From NCBI RefSeq assembly GCF_001592365.1, contig NZ_BCWU01000006.1:1-64000 (forward strand): a DNA stretch of 64,000 nucleotides. Direction: 5' to 3'. The translations under genes and the position numbers were made by a program. This DNA is from Gordonia hydrophobica NBRC 16057 (GTDB taxonomy: Bacteria; Actinomycetota; Actinomycetes; Mycobacteriales; Mycobacteriaceae). The notes under the pieces are model-generated. The model worked only from the letters and a program-made list of their open reading frames with translations, had not been told where the DNA came from and searched no databases. Shown in pieces: positions 34,463 through 44,024 of this stretch (position 1 is the first letter of the stretch; every line of letters begins with the position of its first letter).

Positions 34463-36147
34463 GACGTCCCCCAGCGATCCATGTTCCAGCCCGTCCCCGA
34501 GCTGCCGAGTCCCGGCACCAGATTCGAGACGTTCGACGATTCGCGAGCTCGGACGGTGCCGAACAGCGGAATGGTCGGGAGGTCGTCCCATGCCGCCGTC
34601 TCGATGGTCCGCAGCAGCGGGAGTCGAGCACTGTCGCTGACGGTTCCGGCCAGGTCGCCGATCGCGTCGGTCACCTGCTTGTTTCTGAACCCGGACAGGT
34701 TCTGCGGATCTCCGGACGCCAGCGAGAAGATTTCGGGGAAGCCCGACGCCGTGCTGGAGGCCGCAAAGGTGCCGTCGGAGGTCAGCAGTGCGTCGTATGC
34801 CCGACCGAGTTCGCCGATGCGGAGTTCGGGCGACGAGGCGTCCTCGACCGTCAGCCCGGCCGTGGCACAGCTGTCGGCGATCGTCTTCACGATCTCCGCA
34901 TTCTCCTTCGAGGGCGCGAGATATCCGATCCGCACTGTGGCGTGCGCGCGGTCGCCGGTGCCGCGACGCTTGAGCGTCGAGGTCGCCCGCGGCACGTCGG
35001 CCCGCGGATAGCGGCGGCTGTACTGCGCGTTGAGCGACGGCCCAAGCGGATCGGCGGGCGATGCCGCGCGCAGATTCCACGTGATGCCGTTGGCGCCGAA
35101 TCTGCGGGCCAACGCGTCGCGCGGCATGCAGAGTGCCAGCGCTCGGCGGACCAGCGGATCGGCTCCGACGCCCTTGCCTGCGAACACCAGTTGGGTCACC
35201 GCGAGCGGCGCCTCGTCGCGTTCGCTGGTGCGATTCGCCACCGGGGTGGCCGATTCGACACCGCTCACCCGGTCGCCGAGCGCGAGATCACCGCTGTCGA
35301 CCACGGTCGCTCGCGAGCCGTCCAGGGCGGCCTCCCCGTTCGTCCCACGCGGCCACACGGTCACTTCGCCGGACGCGGGCGCCGCACCCCACCATTTGTC
35401 GTTGGCGACCAGTTCCAGCCCGCCGTCGACCGTGTACGAGGCGATGCGATACGGACCGGCCGACGGGAACTTCTTCTCGTCGATCGCGGTGCCCGGCTTC
35501 AGGTCGAATCCGGTGTTCCAGGCCTTTGCGATCGCGGCGACCGCCTTCGTGTCTCCCGCGCGGATCGGATCGACGACGTTGGGGACGCCCGCCGCCTTCG
35601 CCACGACGTGGGCGGGCAGCAGCGTGCCTGCGCCGAACAGTTCGCGCCACTGACCGTAGTCGCGACCGCGCTTGAAGACCACCGTCGCGACCTTGTCGCC
35701 CGGCGCACAGTCCACGCGGTCGATGTCGCCGTAGCCGGCGTTGGTCGACGCGTCGAAGCCCTTGGTCGCTCCGCTCATCGCGGTCGCGGCCAGGAACAGA
35801 TCGTCGCAGGTCATCGCGGTGCCGTCGGAATAGGCCGCGTCCTTAGCGAACTCGTAACGCAGGGTGAGGGCGGTGCCGCGCTCCTGCGTCACCCGACCGA
35901 TGTCGCGGTCGGCGATGATCTGGCCTTCCGGCCCGACGATCGAGAACCCGGGCAGCACGCGGGCCAGGGCCATCACCGCGCCGTCGGCATGGCCGTCGAC
36001 GGTGTTGACGTTGTACGACGCGACGCGCGCGTCGATGAGGTAGTCCACGTCGGCGCGGTCGTCTGATCCGCAGGCGACGAGGAGAGCACCCGCGGCCGCT
36101 CCGGCCGCCAGCATCGCTGCGACCCGGCGCAGCCGCGGGGTGATCAT
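34459..36147 (-). CDS. ABC transporter substrate-binding lipoprotein (SBP_bac_5-type)
   Basis: This is a 562-residue solute-binding protein of the peptide/nickel family. The signal peptide ends in the lipobox LLVAC near residue 26, so it should be a lipid-anchored surface protein. Mid-protein segments such as AYSDGTAMTCDDL and the C-terminal PTIPLFGTVRARE fit family 5. It corresponds to Rv2585c, which also sits between secF and apt without permease genes, so its transport partner is unknown. The ATG at 36145-36147 overlaps the secF stop. Confidence 0.9.
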   Translation of the reverse strand: MITPRLRRVAAMLAAGAAAGALLVACGSDDRADVDYLIDARVASYNVNTVDGHADGAVMALARVLPGFSIVGPEGQIIADRDIGRVTQERGTALTLRYEFAKDAAYSDGTAMTCDDLFLAATAMSGATKGFDASTNAGYGDIDRVDCAPGDKVATVVFKRGRDYGQWRELFGAGTLLPAHVVAKAAGVPNVVDPIRAGDTKAVAAIAKAWNTGFDLKPGTAIDEKKFPSAGPYRIASYTVDGGLELVANDKWWGAAPASGEVTVWPRGTNGEAALDGSRATVVDSGDLALGDRVSGVESATPVANRTSERDEAPLAVTQLVFAGKGVGADPLVRRALALCMPRDALARRFGANGITWNLRAASPADPLGPSLNAQYSRRYPRADVPRATSTLKRRGTGDRAHATVRIGYLAPSKENAEIVKTIADSCATAGLTVEDASSPELRIGELGRAYDALLTSDGTFAASSTASGFPEIFSLASGDPQNLSGFRNKQVTDAIGDLAGTVSDSARLPLLRTIETAAWDDLPTIPLFGTVRARESSNVSNLVPGLGSSGTGWNMDRWGTS

Positions 36148-37202
36148 GCCGAGATCCTCTCCCGGCGTGCGAGCACCTTCGCGGTGTGCCGCTTGATGTC
36201 CTTGTTCCGTTCCTTCATCGACACCAGCCACGGTGACGCGAGGAAGACCGACGAGTAGGTACCGACGACGACCCCGACCAACTGGATCAGCGCCAGGTCC
36301 TTCAGGGTTCCGACACCGAGCATCCACACCGCGACGACCATCAGCGCGATGATCGGCAGCACCGAGATCACCGTGGTGTTGATGGAACGCATCAGCGTCT
36401 GGTTCACGGCCAGGTTGGTCTGTTCCGCATAGGTCCGCCGTGTGGTGGCGAACACCGACCGCGTGTTCTCCTCCACCTTGTCGAAGACGACGACCGTGTC
36501 GTACACCGAGAAGCCGAGGATCGTGAGGAGACCGATGACGGTCGCAGGCGTCATCTCCCAGCCGACGAGCGAATAGATGCCTGCCGTGACGACGAGGTCG
36601 AAGACGAGGGAGGCCATCGCCGCGATCGACATCTCCTTGTCGAATCTGATGGCGATGTAGATGAAGGCGACGATCAAGAACACCACGAGGGCGATGAGCA
36701 TCTTCTTGGTGATCTCTTGGCCCCACGTGGAGCTGACGTCCGACGAGCTGACGTCGCCCGGGTTGACGTCCGGTTGGAATGCGGTGCCGAGCGCGTGCAG
36801 CACCTCGGCGGTCTCCGCGCCGGTCAGCGTCTCGGTACGGATCTGGAAGGTCGCCGCAGCGCCCGCGCCGGCCTCCTGCACCGTCTCCGGCGCACGCTGC
36901 AGCGTGTCCTCGAAGACCTTCGATACATCCGAGGTGGTGATGGAGCCCCGTGCGGGCATCGAGATCTGGGTACCGCCCTCGAAATCGATGCCGAAGGTGA
37001 ACCCGCGAATCGCGATCGAGAGGATGCAGATCAGCATCATGACGCCCGAGACGATGTACCACATCCGGCGCTTGCCGACGACGTCGAAGGCGCCGGTGCC
37101 CGAGTACAGGCGCGACAGGAACGACTGATTCTTATCGGCGACGTAGTCGGCGTCGGACCATTCGGTCGTGGCCTTCCGGTCGTCCGTGGACGGGTTGGTC
37201 AC
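36144..37202 (-). CDS. secF: Protein translocase subunit SecF
   Basis: This 352-residue RND-type membrane protein assists SecYEG export using the proton gradient. It has six expected membrane helices and a first periplasmic domain after IDFEGGTQISMPARG. The conserved core LTILGFSVYDTVVVFDKVEEN lies near residue 215. It overlaps the secD stop by four bases and its stop overlaps the lipoprotein ATG. Confidence 0.97.
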   Translation of the reverse strand: MTNPSTDDRKATTEWSDADYVADKNQSFLSRLYSGTGAFDVVGKRRMWYIVSGVMMLICILSIAIRGFTFGIDFEGGTQISMPARGSITTSDVSKVFEDTLQRAPETVQEAGAGAAATFQIRTETLTGAETAEVLHALGTAFQPDVNPGDVSSSDVSSTWGQEITKKMLIALVVFLIVAFIYIAIRFDKEMSIAAMASLVFDLVVTAGIYSLVGWEMTPATVIGLLTILGFSVYDTVVVFDKVEENTRSVFATTRRTYAEQTNLAVNQTLMRSINTTVISVLPIIALMVVAVWMLGVGTLKDLALIQLVGVVVGTYSSVFLASPWLVSMKERNKDIKRHTAKVLARRERISA

Positions 37203-38836
37203 TGCTTGTCCCCTTCGTTTGCCGCCCCCGCGTCCGTCGCTGCGCTGACGCCGGCGGCCGCACGTGCGGCAACGTGCGCCTTGCGGCGTTCACGAGCGAC
37301 CTCCGAGACCGCGCCCAGGCCGTTGACGGCGGGCCGGGAGAGGAACTCGTTGCGGCTGGCGAGCACCACCATCGGATGCGTGACCAGGAAGACGATCATG
37401 ATGTCGATCAGGGTCGTCAGACCCAACGTGAACGCGAATCCGCGGACGGCGCCGACTGCCAGCACGTAGATGATCGCGGCACAGATGAAGCTGACCGCGT
37501 TACCGGTCCACACGGTGCGGCGGGCGCTCTGCCAGCCGCGGGTGACCGACGATCTGACGGTTCGGCCCTCGCGCATCTCGTCCTTGATGCGTTCGAAGTA
37601 GACGACGAACGAGTCGGCCGTCATGCCGATGCCGATGATCAGACCGGCGATGCCCGCCAGGTCGAGCGTGAACCCGATCCAGCGCCCCAGCAGGATGATG
37701 ATGCCGTAGACCATGGCGCCGGCCAGGATCAGCGACAGCACCGACAGGAACCCCATCGCGCGGTAATACAGCAGCGAGTAGAGCAGGACCAGGATCAGGC
37801 CGACAAGACCCGCGATCAGTCCCGCGTTGAGCGACTGCAGACCCAGGGTCGCCGACACGGTCTGTGCGTCGGACATGGCGAACGACAGCGGCAGCGAACC
37901 GTACTTGAGTGCGTTCGCGAGCGCATTCGCCTCGGACTGGGTGAATCGACCGCTGATCTCAGTGGTGCCGAGGATCTGCTGGTTGATCGACGGAGCGCTG
38001 AGTACTCGGGTGTCGAGCGTGACGGCGGTCTGAACGCCGACGTTCTTGCCGGTGAAGTCGGCCCACGTCTTCTGTGCGTCGCCCTTGAAATCGACGTTGA
38101 CGGTCCATGCACCGGTCTGGTTCTGTCCCGACTTGGCGTCAGCGATGTCGCGGCCGTCGATGAGCATCGGCTTCAGCAGGTACACCATGCCGTCGTCCTT
38201 GCCGCAGGCGACGAGGTACTGGTCGGGTTTGTCGTAGCCGACCAGCGGATCGCTGTAGTCCGGCGCGCAGTTGACCTTCGCCATCTCGGCCCGCAGCGCC
38301 GCCAGCTGGGCCTCGTCGGCGTTCGCGGGCGCCTGCCGCGCCTTCCGCTGCGCGTCCACCGCGGCCGTCTGCTCCTCGGGCGTCATATCGACGACGTCCT
38401 TGGCGGCGGGATCGGGCTTCTGCTGTTGGGCGGGCTGCTGCTCGACCACCGGTCGGATGTAGAGGCGTGCGGTCTGACCGAGGTCGCGCGCCTGCTTGCC
38501 GTCGTCGCCGGGGACGGTGATGACGATCGTGTTTCCGTTGATCACCACTTCCGAGCCGCCGACGCCGAGACCGTTGACACGCTGGTCGATGATCTGGCGA
38601 GCCTGTTCCAGCTGCGACGACGACGGCGCGCTGCCGTCGTCGGTCCGCGCGGTCAGGACGACGCGCGTGCCGCCCTGCAAGTCGATGCCCAGTTTGGGAG
38701 TGGGGCTGCCGCCGCCGGTGAAGAACACCAGGGCGTAGACGATCCCGAGGATCAGGAAGAAGACCGTGAGCGGCTGCCACGGCGGAGCCTCGGGTCGGAG
38801 CCTGCCTGCTCCACCGCGCAGATTGGGTTTAGTCAC
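37199..38836 (-). CDS. secD: Protein translocase subunit SecD
   Basis: This 545-residue partner of SecF has six membrane helices and a large periplasmic P1 domain. Its start LGIDLQGGTRVVLTAR is near residue 48. A Gln/Ala-rich actinobacterial insertion (QQPAQQQKPDPAAKDV) follows around residue 140. The transmembrane core includes GIGMTADSFVVYFERIKDEM, with the conserved Asp. The start is GTG at 38834-38836. yajC lies ten bases upstream, giving yajC-secD-secF. Confidence 0.97.
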   Translation of the reverse strand: MTKPNLRGGAGRLRPEAPPWQPLTVFFLILGIVYALVFFTGGGSPTPKLGIDLQGGTRVVLTARTDDGSAPSSSQLEQARQIIDQRVNGLGVGGSEVVINGNTIVITVPGDDGKQARDLGQTARLYIRPVVEQQPAQQQKPDPAAKDVVDMTPEEQTAAVDAQRKARQAPANADEAQLAALRAEMAKVNCAPDYSDPLVGYDKPDQYLVACGKDDGMVYLLKPMLIDGRDIADAKSGQNQTGAWTVNVDFKGDAQKTWADFTGKNVGVQTAVTLDTRVLSAPSINQQILGTTEISGRFTQSEANALANALKYGSLPLSFAMSDAQTVSATLGLQSLNAGLIAGLVGLILVLLYSLLYYRAMGFLSVLSLILAGAMVYGIIILLGRWIGFTLDLAGIAGLIIGIGMTADSFVVYFERIKDEMREGRTVRSSVTRGWQSARRTVWTGNAVSFICAAIIYVLAVGAVRGFAFTLGLTTLIDIMIVFLVTHPMVVLASRNEFLSRPAVNGLGAVSEVARERRKAHVAARAAAGVSAATDAGAANEGDKQ

Positions 38837-38845
38837 GCGTTCGTT

Positions 38846-39199
38846 CTACTTCTCTTCGTTCTGCTCTTTGTCGAGCGACACGGTGTCCGTTTCATCGACA
38901 GCGATCCGATCGTCGTCGATCGTCTCGATGGCGGGTGCCTCCGGCGAGACCACCTCGCGAATGGCGAGACGGTTCCACTCGGTGACCACACCGGGCGCGA
39001 TCTCGATCTTGATGTTCTGGCCTTCTTCAGCCTCCACGACGGTGCCGAACAGACCGGCGTGGAGCTGCACGCGCGAGCCGGCCTCGAGCGAGTTCTGCAT
39101 CTCGGCTGCGGCGGCAGCGCGCTTCTTCTGATTGCGGATGCTGAAGAACATGAACGCCGCCATGGCAGCAAGCATCAACGGAAGGATCAACGATTCCAT
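38846..39199 (-). CDS. yajC: Preprotein translocase accessory subunit YajC
   Basis: This 117-residue protein has an N-terminal membrane helix (LILPLMLAAMAAFMFFSIRNQKK) and a small beta domain (GSRVQLHAGLFGTVVEAEEGQ). An acidic tail ends DKEQNEEK. YajC associates with SecDF-YidC. It heads the yajC-secD-secF set, 142 bp downstream of ruvB. Confidence 0.94.
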   Translation of the reverse strand: MESLILPLMLAAMAAFMFFSIRNQKKRAAAAAEMQNSLEAGSRVQLHAGLFGTVVEAEEGQNIKIEIAPGVVTEWNRLAIREVVSPEAPAIETIDDDRIAVDETDTVSLDKEQNEEK

Positions 39200-39341
39200 G
39201 GGGACCAGTGTGCCAGGCCCGGGGACAAAACCTCACGCACAGGTCGGGAGTCGATGCACGGGTGTCCACTGTCGACCGCCACCGCGACGACGCTCAGCAG
39301 GAGTTTTCCCGTCGACGCAGCGAGATCGACCGATGACGTGA

Positions 39342-40427
39342 TCAGTCGAACAGCGTGCCGGTGTCGTCCTCGCGGGCCCGCACGCCGTGCACCTGATTGA
39401 TCGCGCCCGCGGGAGGCTGCAGCCCGAGGTGATGCCAGGCGGCGGCGGTGGCCACTCGGCCCCGCGGCGTCCGCGCGATCATGCCTGCGCGGACCAGGAA
39501 CGGCTCGCAGACCTCCTCGACGGTCGCGGGCTCCTCACCGACGGCCACCGCCAACGTGGAGACGCCGACCGGTCCCCCACCGAACCCGCGGACCAGGGCG
39601 CCGAGAACGGCCCGGTCGAGGCGGTCCAGTCCCAGTTCGTCGACGTCGTAGACCTTGAGTGCGGCCCGCGCCGCCGCGAGATCGACGGTCCCGTCTCCGC
39701 GGACCTCCGCATAGTCGCGGACGCGGCGAAGCAGCCGGTTCGCGATGCGCGGGGTGCCGCGCGAACGTCCCGCGACTTCGACGGCGGCGTCCGCGGCGAT
39801 CGGAATGCCGAGGATGGCGGCCGACCGCTGCAGCACGCGCACCAGTTCGTCGACCTCGTAGAACTCCATGTGGGCGGTGAAACCGAACCGGTCGCGGAGT
39901 GGCCCGGTCAGTGCGCCCGATCGCGTCGTCGCGCCGACCAGGGTGAACGGAGCCACCTCGAGCGGAATCGAGGTGGCTCCGGGGCCCTTCCCTACGACGA
40001 CATCGACGCGAAAATCCTCCATGGCCAGGTACAGCATCTCTTCGGCTGGCCGCGCGATCCGGTGGATCTCGTCGATGAACAGGACGTCGCCCTCGACGAG
40101 GTTCGACAGCATTGCGGCCAGATCGCCGGCACGCTCGAGCGCGGGACCCGAGGTGATCCGGATGGCGGCGCCCATCTCACTGGCGATGATCATGGCGAGC
40201 GACGTCTTGCCCAGTCCGGGCGGTCCCGACAGCAGAATGTGATCGGGCGTGCGGCCACGCGCACGGGCCGCGTGCAGGACCAACTCCAATTGTTCGCGGA
40301 CGCGGGGCTGCCCGATGAAGTCGCCGAGGCTTCCCGGCCGCAGACTCGCATCCACGTCACTGTCGCCCTCGACGAGGTTCGCGCTGAGAAACTCTCCCGG
40401 ACCGAAGTCCTCGGCGTCGGTCGTCAT
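39342..40427 (-). CDS. ruvB: Holliday junction branch-migration helicase RuvB
   Basis: This 361-residue AAA+ motor of RuvAB has Walker [14 protein letters not shown] near residue 66 and Walker [14 protein letters not shown] near residue 117, with sensor 1 [20 protein letters not shown]. The C-terminal winged helix ends [17 protein letters not shown]. It overlaps the ruvA stop by four bases (ATGA). Confidence 0.98.
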   Translation of the reverse strand: MTTDAEDFGPGEFLSANLVEGDSDVDASLRPGSLGDFIGQPRVREQLELVLHAARARGRTPDHILLSGPPGLGKTSLAMIIASEMGAAIRITSGPALERAGDLAAMLSNLVEGDVLFIDEIHRIARPAEEMLYLAMEDFRVDVVVGKGPGATSIPLEVAPFTLVGATTRSGALTGPLRDRFGFTAHMEFYEVDELVRVLQRSAAILGIPIAADAAVEVAGRSRGTPRIANRLLRRVRDYAEVRGDGTVDLAAARAALKVYDVDELGLDRLDRAVLGALVRGFGGGPVGVSTLAVAVGEEPATVEEVCEPFLVRAGMIARTPRGRVATAAAWHHLGLQPPAGAINQVHGVRAREDDTGTLFD

Positions 40428-41020
40428 CGACGCGGCCCGAGGGAGGTGAGCGCCGCCCGGAGCAGCGTCGACGAGTCGGCGTCCGCGTTCTCGGCGAGCA
40501 CCGCAGCGACGGCCTTGTCGGCCGCCGACTCGGTGAAGCCGAGCCCGACAAGGGCTTCGGCCACCTGCGCGCCGACGCCGCCGACGGCCGGCCCACCGGG
40601 CGTCGTGGTCTCGCCCGGCGCCGCCGCGACCTTGTCGCGGAGTTCGACGACCAGGCGCTCGGCGACGCGTTTACCGATGCCCGGAACCGCGGTCAGCGCC
40701 TTGGCGTCGGAGTCGGCGAGAGCACGGCGAAGGCTATCGGGTTCCAATACGGCCAGGGTCGCCATCGCGAGGCGCGGGCCGACGCCGGTGACCGTCTGCA
40801 ACAGGCTGAACAGATCGCGCGCATCGGGATCGGTGAATCCGTACAGCGTCATGGAGTCCTCGCGGACCATCATCGTGGTCAGCAGTCGCACCTGCTCGCC
40901 GCGACGGAGCGTCCCCAACGTGGGCGGGGTCGCGAGCACCCGGTAACCGACTCCCGCGCACTCCACCACCGCGTGATCGAGTGCGATGTGAATGATCTCC
41001 CCGGACACGGACGCGATCAC
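40424..41020 (-). CDS. ruvA: Holliday junction branch-migration protein RuvA
   Basis: This 198-residue DNA-binding subunit has an OB-fold N-terminus ([20 protein letters not shown]) and paired HhH motifs ([18 protein letters not shown] and [19 protein letters not shown]). The C-terminal RuvB-binding helix bundle starts at [18 protein letters not shown]. It overlaps ruvC by four bases. Confidence 0.98.
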   Translation of the reverse strand: MIASVSGEIIHIALDHAVVECAGVGYRVLATPPTLGTLRRGEQVRLLTTMMVREDSMTLYGFTDPDARDLFSLLQTVTGVGPRLAMATLAVLEPDSLRRALADSDAKALTAVPGIGKRVAERLVVELRDKVAAAPGETTTPGGPAVGGVGAQVAEALVGLGFTESAADKAVAAVLAENADADSSTLLRAALTSLGPRR

Positions 41021-41610
41021 AGCGCAGCCTTTCCGCCCGTCAACGCGCGGGCTTCCTCCTGAGCCGCCTTGAGTCGCGCCCGGTGGCGGTTCTGCGCCTC
41101 CTGTGCGCGCTCAGCGGCCTCCTGCATCCGGCGATTCACCGGACCGCGCCAACTGTGGCAGATCGCCAACGCCAGGGCGTCGGCGGCATCGGCCGGTTTC
41201 GGCGGCTTCTGCATCCCGAGAATGCGGGTGACCATCGCTGTGACCTGCGCCTTGTCCGCCCGCCCCGACCCGGTGACCGCGGCCTTCACCTCGCTCGGCG
41301 TGTAGAAGTCGACGGGCAGGTCGCGCTCGGCCGCCGCGAGTGCGATGACTCCGGAGGCCTGCGCGACGCCCATCGCCGTGCTCACCTGACGCTGGGCGAA
41401 GACCCGCTCGATGGCGACGACGTCGGGCTGGTGCGTGTCGAACCACGTCGTCGCCGCCCGATAGATGCCGAGGAGACGCTTCTCCAACGCCATATCAGCG
41501 GGCGTGCGAATCACGTCGACGTCGAGCGCGGTCACCCTCCGCCCCTGCCCGGCCTCGACGAGTGCGATGCCGCACCGCGTCAGGCCGGGGTCGATGCCCA
41601 GAACACGCAC
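41017..41610 (-). CDS. ruvC: Crossover junction endodeoxyribonuclease RuvC
   Basis: This 197-residue resolvase has the first catalytic Asp in [14 protein letters not shown] (residue 7), the Glu in [17 protein letters not shown], and the final Asp pair in [16 protein letters not shown]-terminal Arg/Gln/Ala-rich coiled extension of about 25 residues follows. The start is GTG at 41608-41610. It heads ruvC-ruvA-ruvB, 68 bp downstream of yebC. Confidence 0.97.
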   Translation of the reverse strand: MRVLGIDPGLTRCGIALVEAGQGRRVTALDVDVIRTPADMALEKRLLGIYRAATTWFDTHQPDVVAIERVFAQRQVSTAMGVAQASGVIALAAAERDLPVDFYTPSEVKAAVTGSGRADKAQVTAMVTRILGMQKPPKPADAADALALAICHSWRGPVNRRMQEAAERAQEAQNRHRARLKAAQEEARALTGGKAAL

Positions 41611-41678
41611 GCGCCACTCACCTCTCGATCTCCGCCGGGCCGCCTCCGACCCGGTCAGAACATTTGTTCGAGAGCCTA

Positions 41679-42434
41679 TCAGTCGTCTTCGAGCTGAGCG
41701 AGCACCTCATCGCTGATGTCGATATTGCTGTAGACGTTCTGGACGTCGTCCGAGTCCTCGAGCGCATCGATGAGCTTCATGACCTTGCGCGCACCGTCGG
41801 CGTCGACCGGAACCTCGACCGACGCGCGGAAATCCGGCTCGGCCGAGTCGTAATCGATGCCGGCCTCCTGCAGGGCGGTGCGCACGGCGATCAGATCGCC
41901 GGGATCGCTGACGACCTCGAACGTCTCACCGAGATCGGTGACCTCCTCGGCGCCCGCGTCGAGGACGGCCATGAGGATGTCGTCCTCGGTCTGGTCACCC
42001 TTCTCCAGGGTGACGACGCCCTTGCGGGTGAACAGGTACGCGACCGAACCGGGATCGGCCATGTTGCCGCCGTTGCGGGTCATCGCGACACGGACCTCGG
42101 TGGCCGCGCGGTTGCGGTTGTCGGTGAGACACTCGACCAGAATGGCGACACCGTTGGGGCCGTAGCCCTCGTACGTGATGTTCTGCCAGTCGGCGCCGCC
42201 GCCCTCTTCGCCGCCGCCGCGCTTGCGGGCGCGCTCGATGTTGTCGTTCGGAACCGACGACTTCTTCGCCTTCTGGATCGCGTCGTACAACGTCGGATTT
42301 CCGCCGGGATCACCGCCACCCGTACGGGCCGCCACCTCGATGTTCTTGATCAGCTTGGCAAACATCTTGCCGCGCTTGGCATCGATGACAGCCTTCTTGT
42401 GCTTGGTGGTGGCCCATTTGGAGTGGCCGCTCAT
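41679..42434 (-). CDS. YebC/PmpR family regulator / translation factor
   Basis: This 251-residue protein opens with the family N-terminus [20 protein letters not shown] and contains [19 protein letters not shown] and [14 protein letters not shown]. YebC proteins were first described as DNA-binding regulators; more recent work links them to translation of proline-rich stretches. The start ATG at 42432-42434 is fixed by the N-terminal motif. It lies upstream of ruvC, as Rv2603c does. Confidence 0.95.
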   Translation of the reverse strand: MSGHSKWATTKHKKAVIDAKRGKMFAKLIKNIEVAARTGGGDPGGNPTLYDAIQKAKKSSVPNDNIERARKRGGGEEGGGADWQNITYEGYGPNGVAILVECLTDNRNRAATEVRVAMTRNGGNMADPGSVAYLFTRKGVVTLEKGDQTEDDILMAVLDAGAEEVTDLGETFEVVSDPGDLIAVRTALQEAGIDYDSAEPDFRASVEVPVDADGARKVMKLIDALEDSDDVQNVYSNIDISDEVLAQLEDD

Positions 42435-42504
42435 TGGTGTTCCCTTTCTTGAAGAGTTCTCGTTACCCGGACAACACGTGGCTGCCGCAGGGCACCGGGA
42501 AATT

Positions 42505-43119
42505 CTACGCCGCCCCCACCATATCCACGAAGAACTGGTGCACCCGCACGTCGCCGGTGACTTCAGGATGAAACGAAGTGGCCAGCACGTTGCGCTGCCG
42601 TACGGCGACGACACGCCCCGCGGCAGGCCCCTCGTCGACCGTGGCCAGCACGTCGACACCGGGCCCGGCCTCCTCCACCCACGGTGCGCGGATGAAGACC
42701 GCGCGCATGGGTTCGGCGCCCGGCAGATCGGTGATCCCCGAGAACGCCAGGTCGGCCTCGAACGACTCCACCTGACGCCCGAAAGCGTTGCGCCGCACCG
42801 TGATGTCGAGCGCATCGAGGTGCCGTGCGTCGGGCCGGGTGTCGAGAATCCTCGACGCGAGCATGATCATGCCCGCGCACGAGCCGTAGGCCGGGAGTCC
42901 GTCGCGAAGGCGTGCGACGAGCGGGTCGTAGAGGTCGAACACGCCGAGCAGCCTGCTCATCGCGGTCGACTCCCCACCCGGGATCACCAACCCGTCGACA
43001 GCGTCGAGCTCAGCCCGCCGTCGAACCGGAATCGCCTGTGCCCCACAGGCATTCAACGCCGCGATGTGCTCGCGGACATCCCCCTGCAGAGCCAGCACGC
43101 CGATCGTGGGCTCACTCAT
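42505..43119 (-). CDS. pdxT: Pyridoxal 5'-phosphate synthase glutaminase subunit
   Basis: This 204-residue class I amidotransferase supplies ammonia to PdxS for PLP synthesis. It carries [14 protein letters not shown] near residue 45, the nucleophile Cys in [11 protein letters not shown] near residue 78, and the His/Glu pair in [10 protein letters not shown]. The ATG overlaps the tesB stop as ATGA. Its partner pdxS lies 7 kb away, beyond the accessory region. Confidence 0.96.
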   Translation of the reverse strand: MSEPTIGVLALQGDVREHIAALNACGAQAIPVRRRAELDAVDGLVIPGGESTAMSRLLGVFDLYDPLVARLRDGLPAYGSCAGMIMLASRILDTRPDARHLDALDITVRRNAFGRQVESFEADLAFSGITDLPGAEPMRAVFIRAPWVEEAGPGVDVLATVDEGPAAGRVVAVRQRNVLATSFHPEVTGDVRVHQFFVDMVGAA

Positions 43120-43970
43120 TCGGCCTGCCTCATGATCGACGCGGCCGAGCCCGGAACGCCGCTTCGGGTCAGGCCCTCCTGCGTCACCGCGGCCACCATC
43201 CGACCACTGCGGTCGAAGATCCGACCCTGAGTCAGAGAGCGTCCGCCGCCGGCCGACGGAGACGTCTGATCGTATAGGAGCCAGTCGTCGGTGCGGAAGG
43301 GACGCAGGAACCACATCGCGTGGTCGAGCGAGGCGTTCTGCGTCTCCTCATCGGGGTGGACCACCGCGGACGAGCCCAGCAGCGTCATATCGCTCATGTA
43401 GGCGAGGGTGCACACGTGTAGCAGGTGGTCGTCCGGCAGCGGAGTGCGGTAACGGAACCAGACGCGTTGCTGTGCAGCAAGTCCCGGAATCTTCACGGTG
43501 TCCGACTGGTCGACGATCCGGATGTCGAAGGTGTCCCATTCGGCAAGGAGCATGCGTTGGGTGTCGGTCGCCGACTCGGCGCGGTCCGGCAGCGTGTCGG
43601 GATCCGGCGCGGGCGGCATCCGGTCTTGATGCTCGATCCCGTGGTCGGTGGTGACGTGGAACGAGGCCGACATGGAGAAGATGGCCTCGCCGTCCTGTAC
43701 ACCGGTCACCCGGCGGGTGACGAACGACCGTCCGTCACGGATCCGGTCCACCAGGTAGACCGCGGGCTTGTCCGGCTTACCCGGTCGCAAGAAGTACCCG
43801 TGCAGGGAGTGCACGGCGAACGCGGGGTCCACCGTCCGGGTCGCCGACACCAGCGCCTGACCGGCCACCTGTCCGCCGAACGTTCTCCTCAAATGGCTGG
43901 GAAACGACCCGCCACGATAGATGTCATTGTCGATCCGCTCGACAGCCAGGATCTCTTCGATGTGCGCCAC
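43116..43970 (-). CDS. tesB: Acyl-CoA thioesterase II (TesB-type double hotdog)
   Basis: This 284-residue enzyme hydrolyses medium and long acyl-CoA. It has two hotdog domains: an N-terminal [17 protein letters not shown]...[15 protein letters not shown] and a C-terminal [23 protein letters not shown], with TQEGLTR near the end. The active-site Asp/Gln/Thr positions appear conserved. The start is GTG at 43968-43970. It is the counterpart of Rv2605c and diverges from the acyl-CoA dehydrogenase gene across 54 bp. Confidence 0.93.
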   Translation of the reverse strand: MAHIEEILAVERIDNDIYRGGSFPSHLRRTFGGQVAGQALVSATRTVDPAFAVHSLHGYFLRPGKPDKPAVYLVDRIRDGRSFVTRRVTGVQDGEAIFSMSASFHVTTDHGIEHQDRMPPAPDPDTLPDRAESATDTQRMLLAEWDTFDIRIVDQSDTVKIPGLAAQQRVWFRYRTPLPDDHLLHVCTLAYMSDMTLLGSSAVVHPDEETQNASLDHAMWFLRPFRTDDWLLYDQTSPSAGGGRSLTQGRIFDRSGRMVAAVTQEGLTRSGVPGSAASIMRQAE

Positions 43971-44024
43971 GCGCTGATTATCGCACCGAGCCCCGACCCG
44001 AACTCACAGGTAGGGTCGAAAACC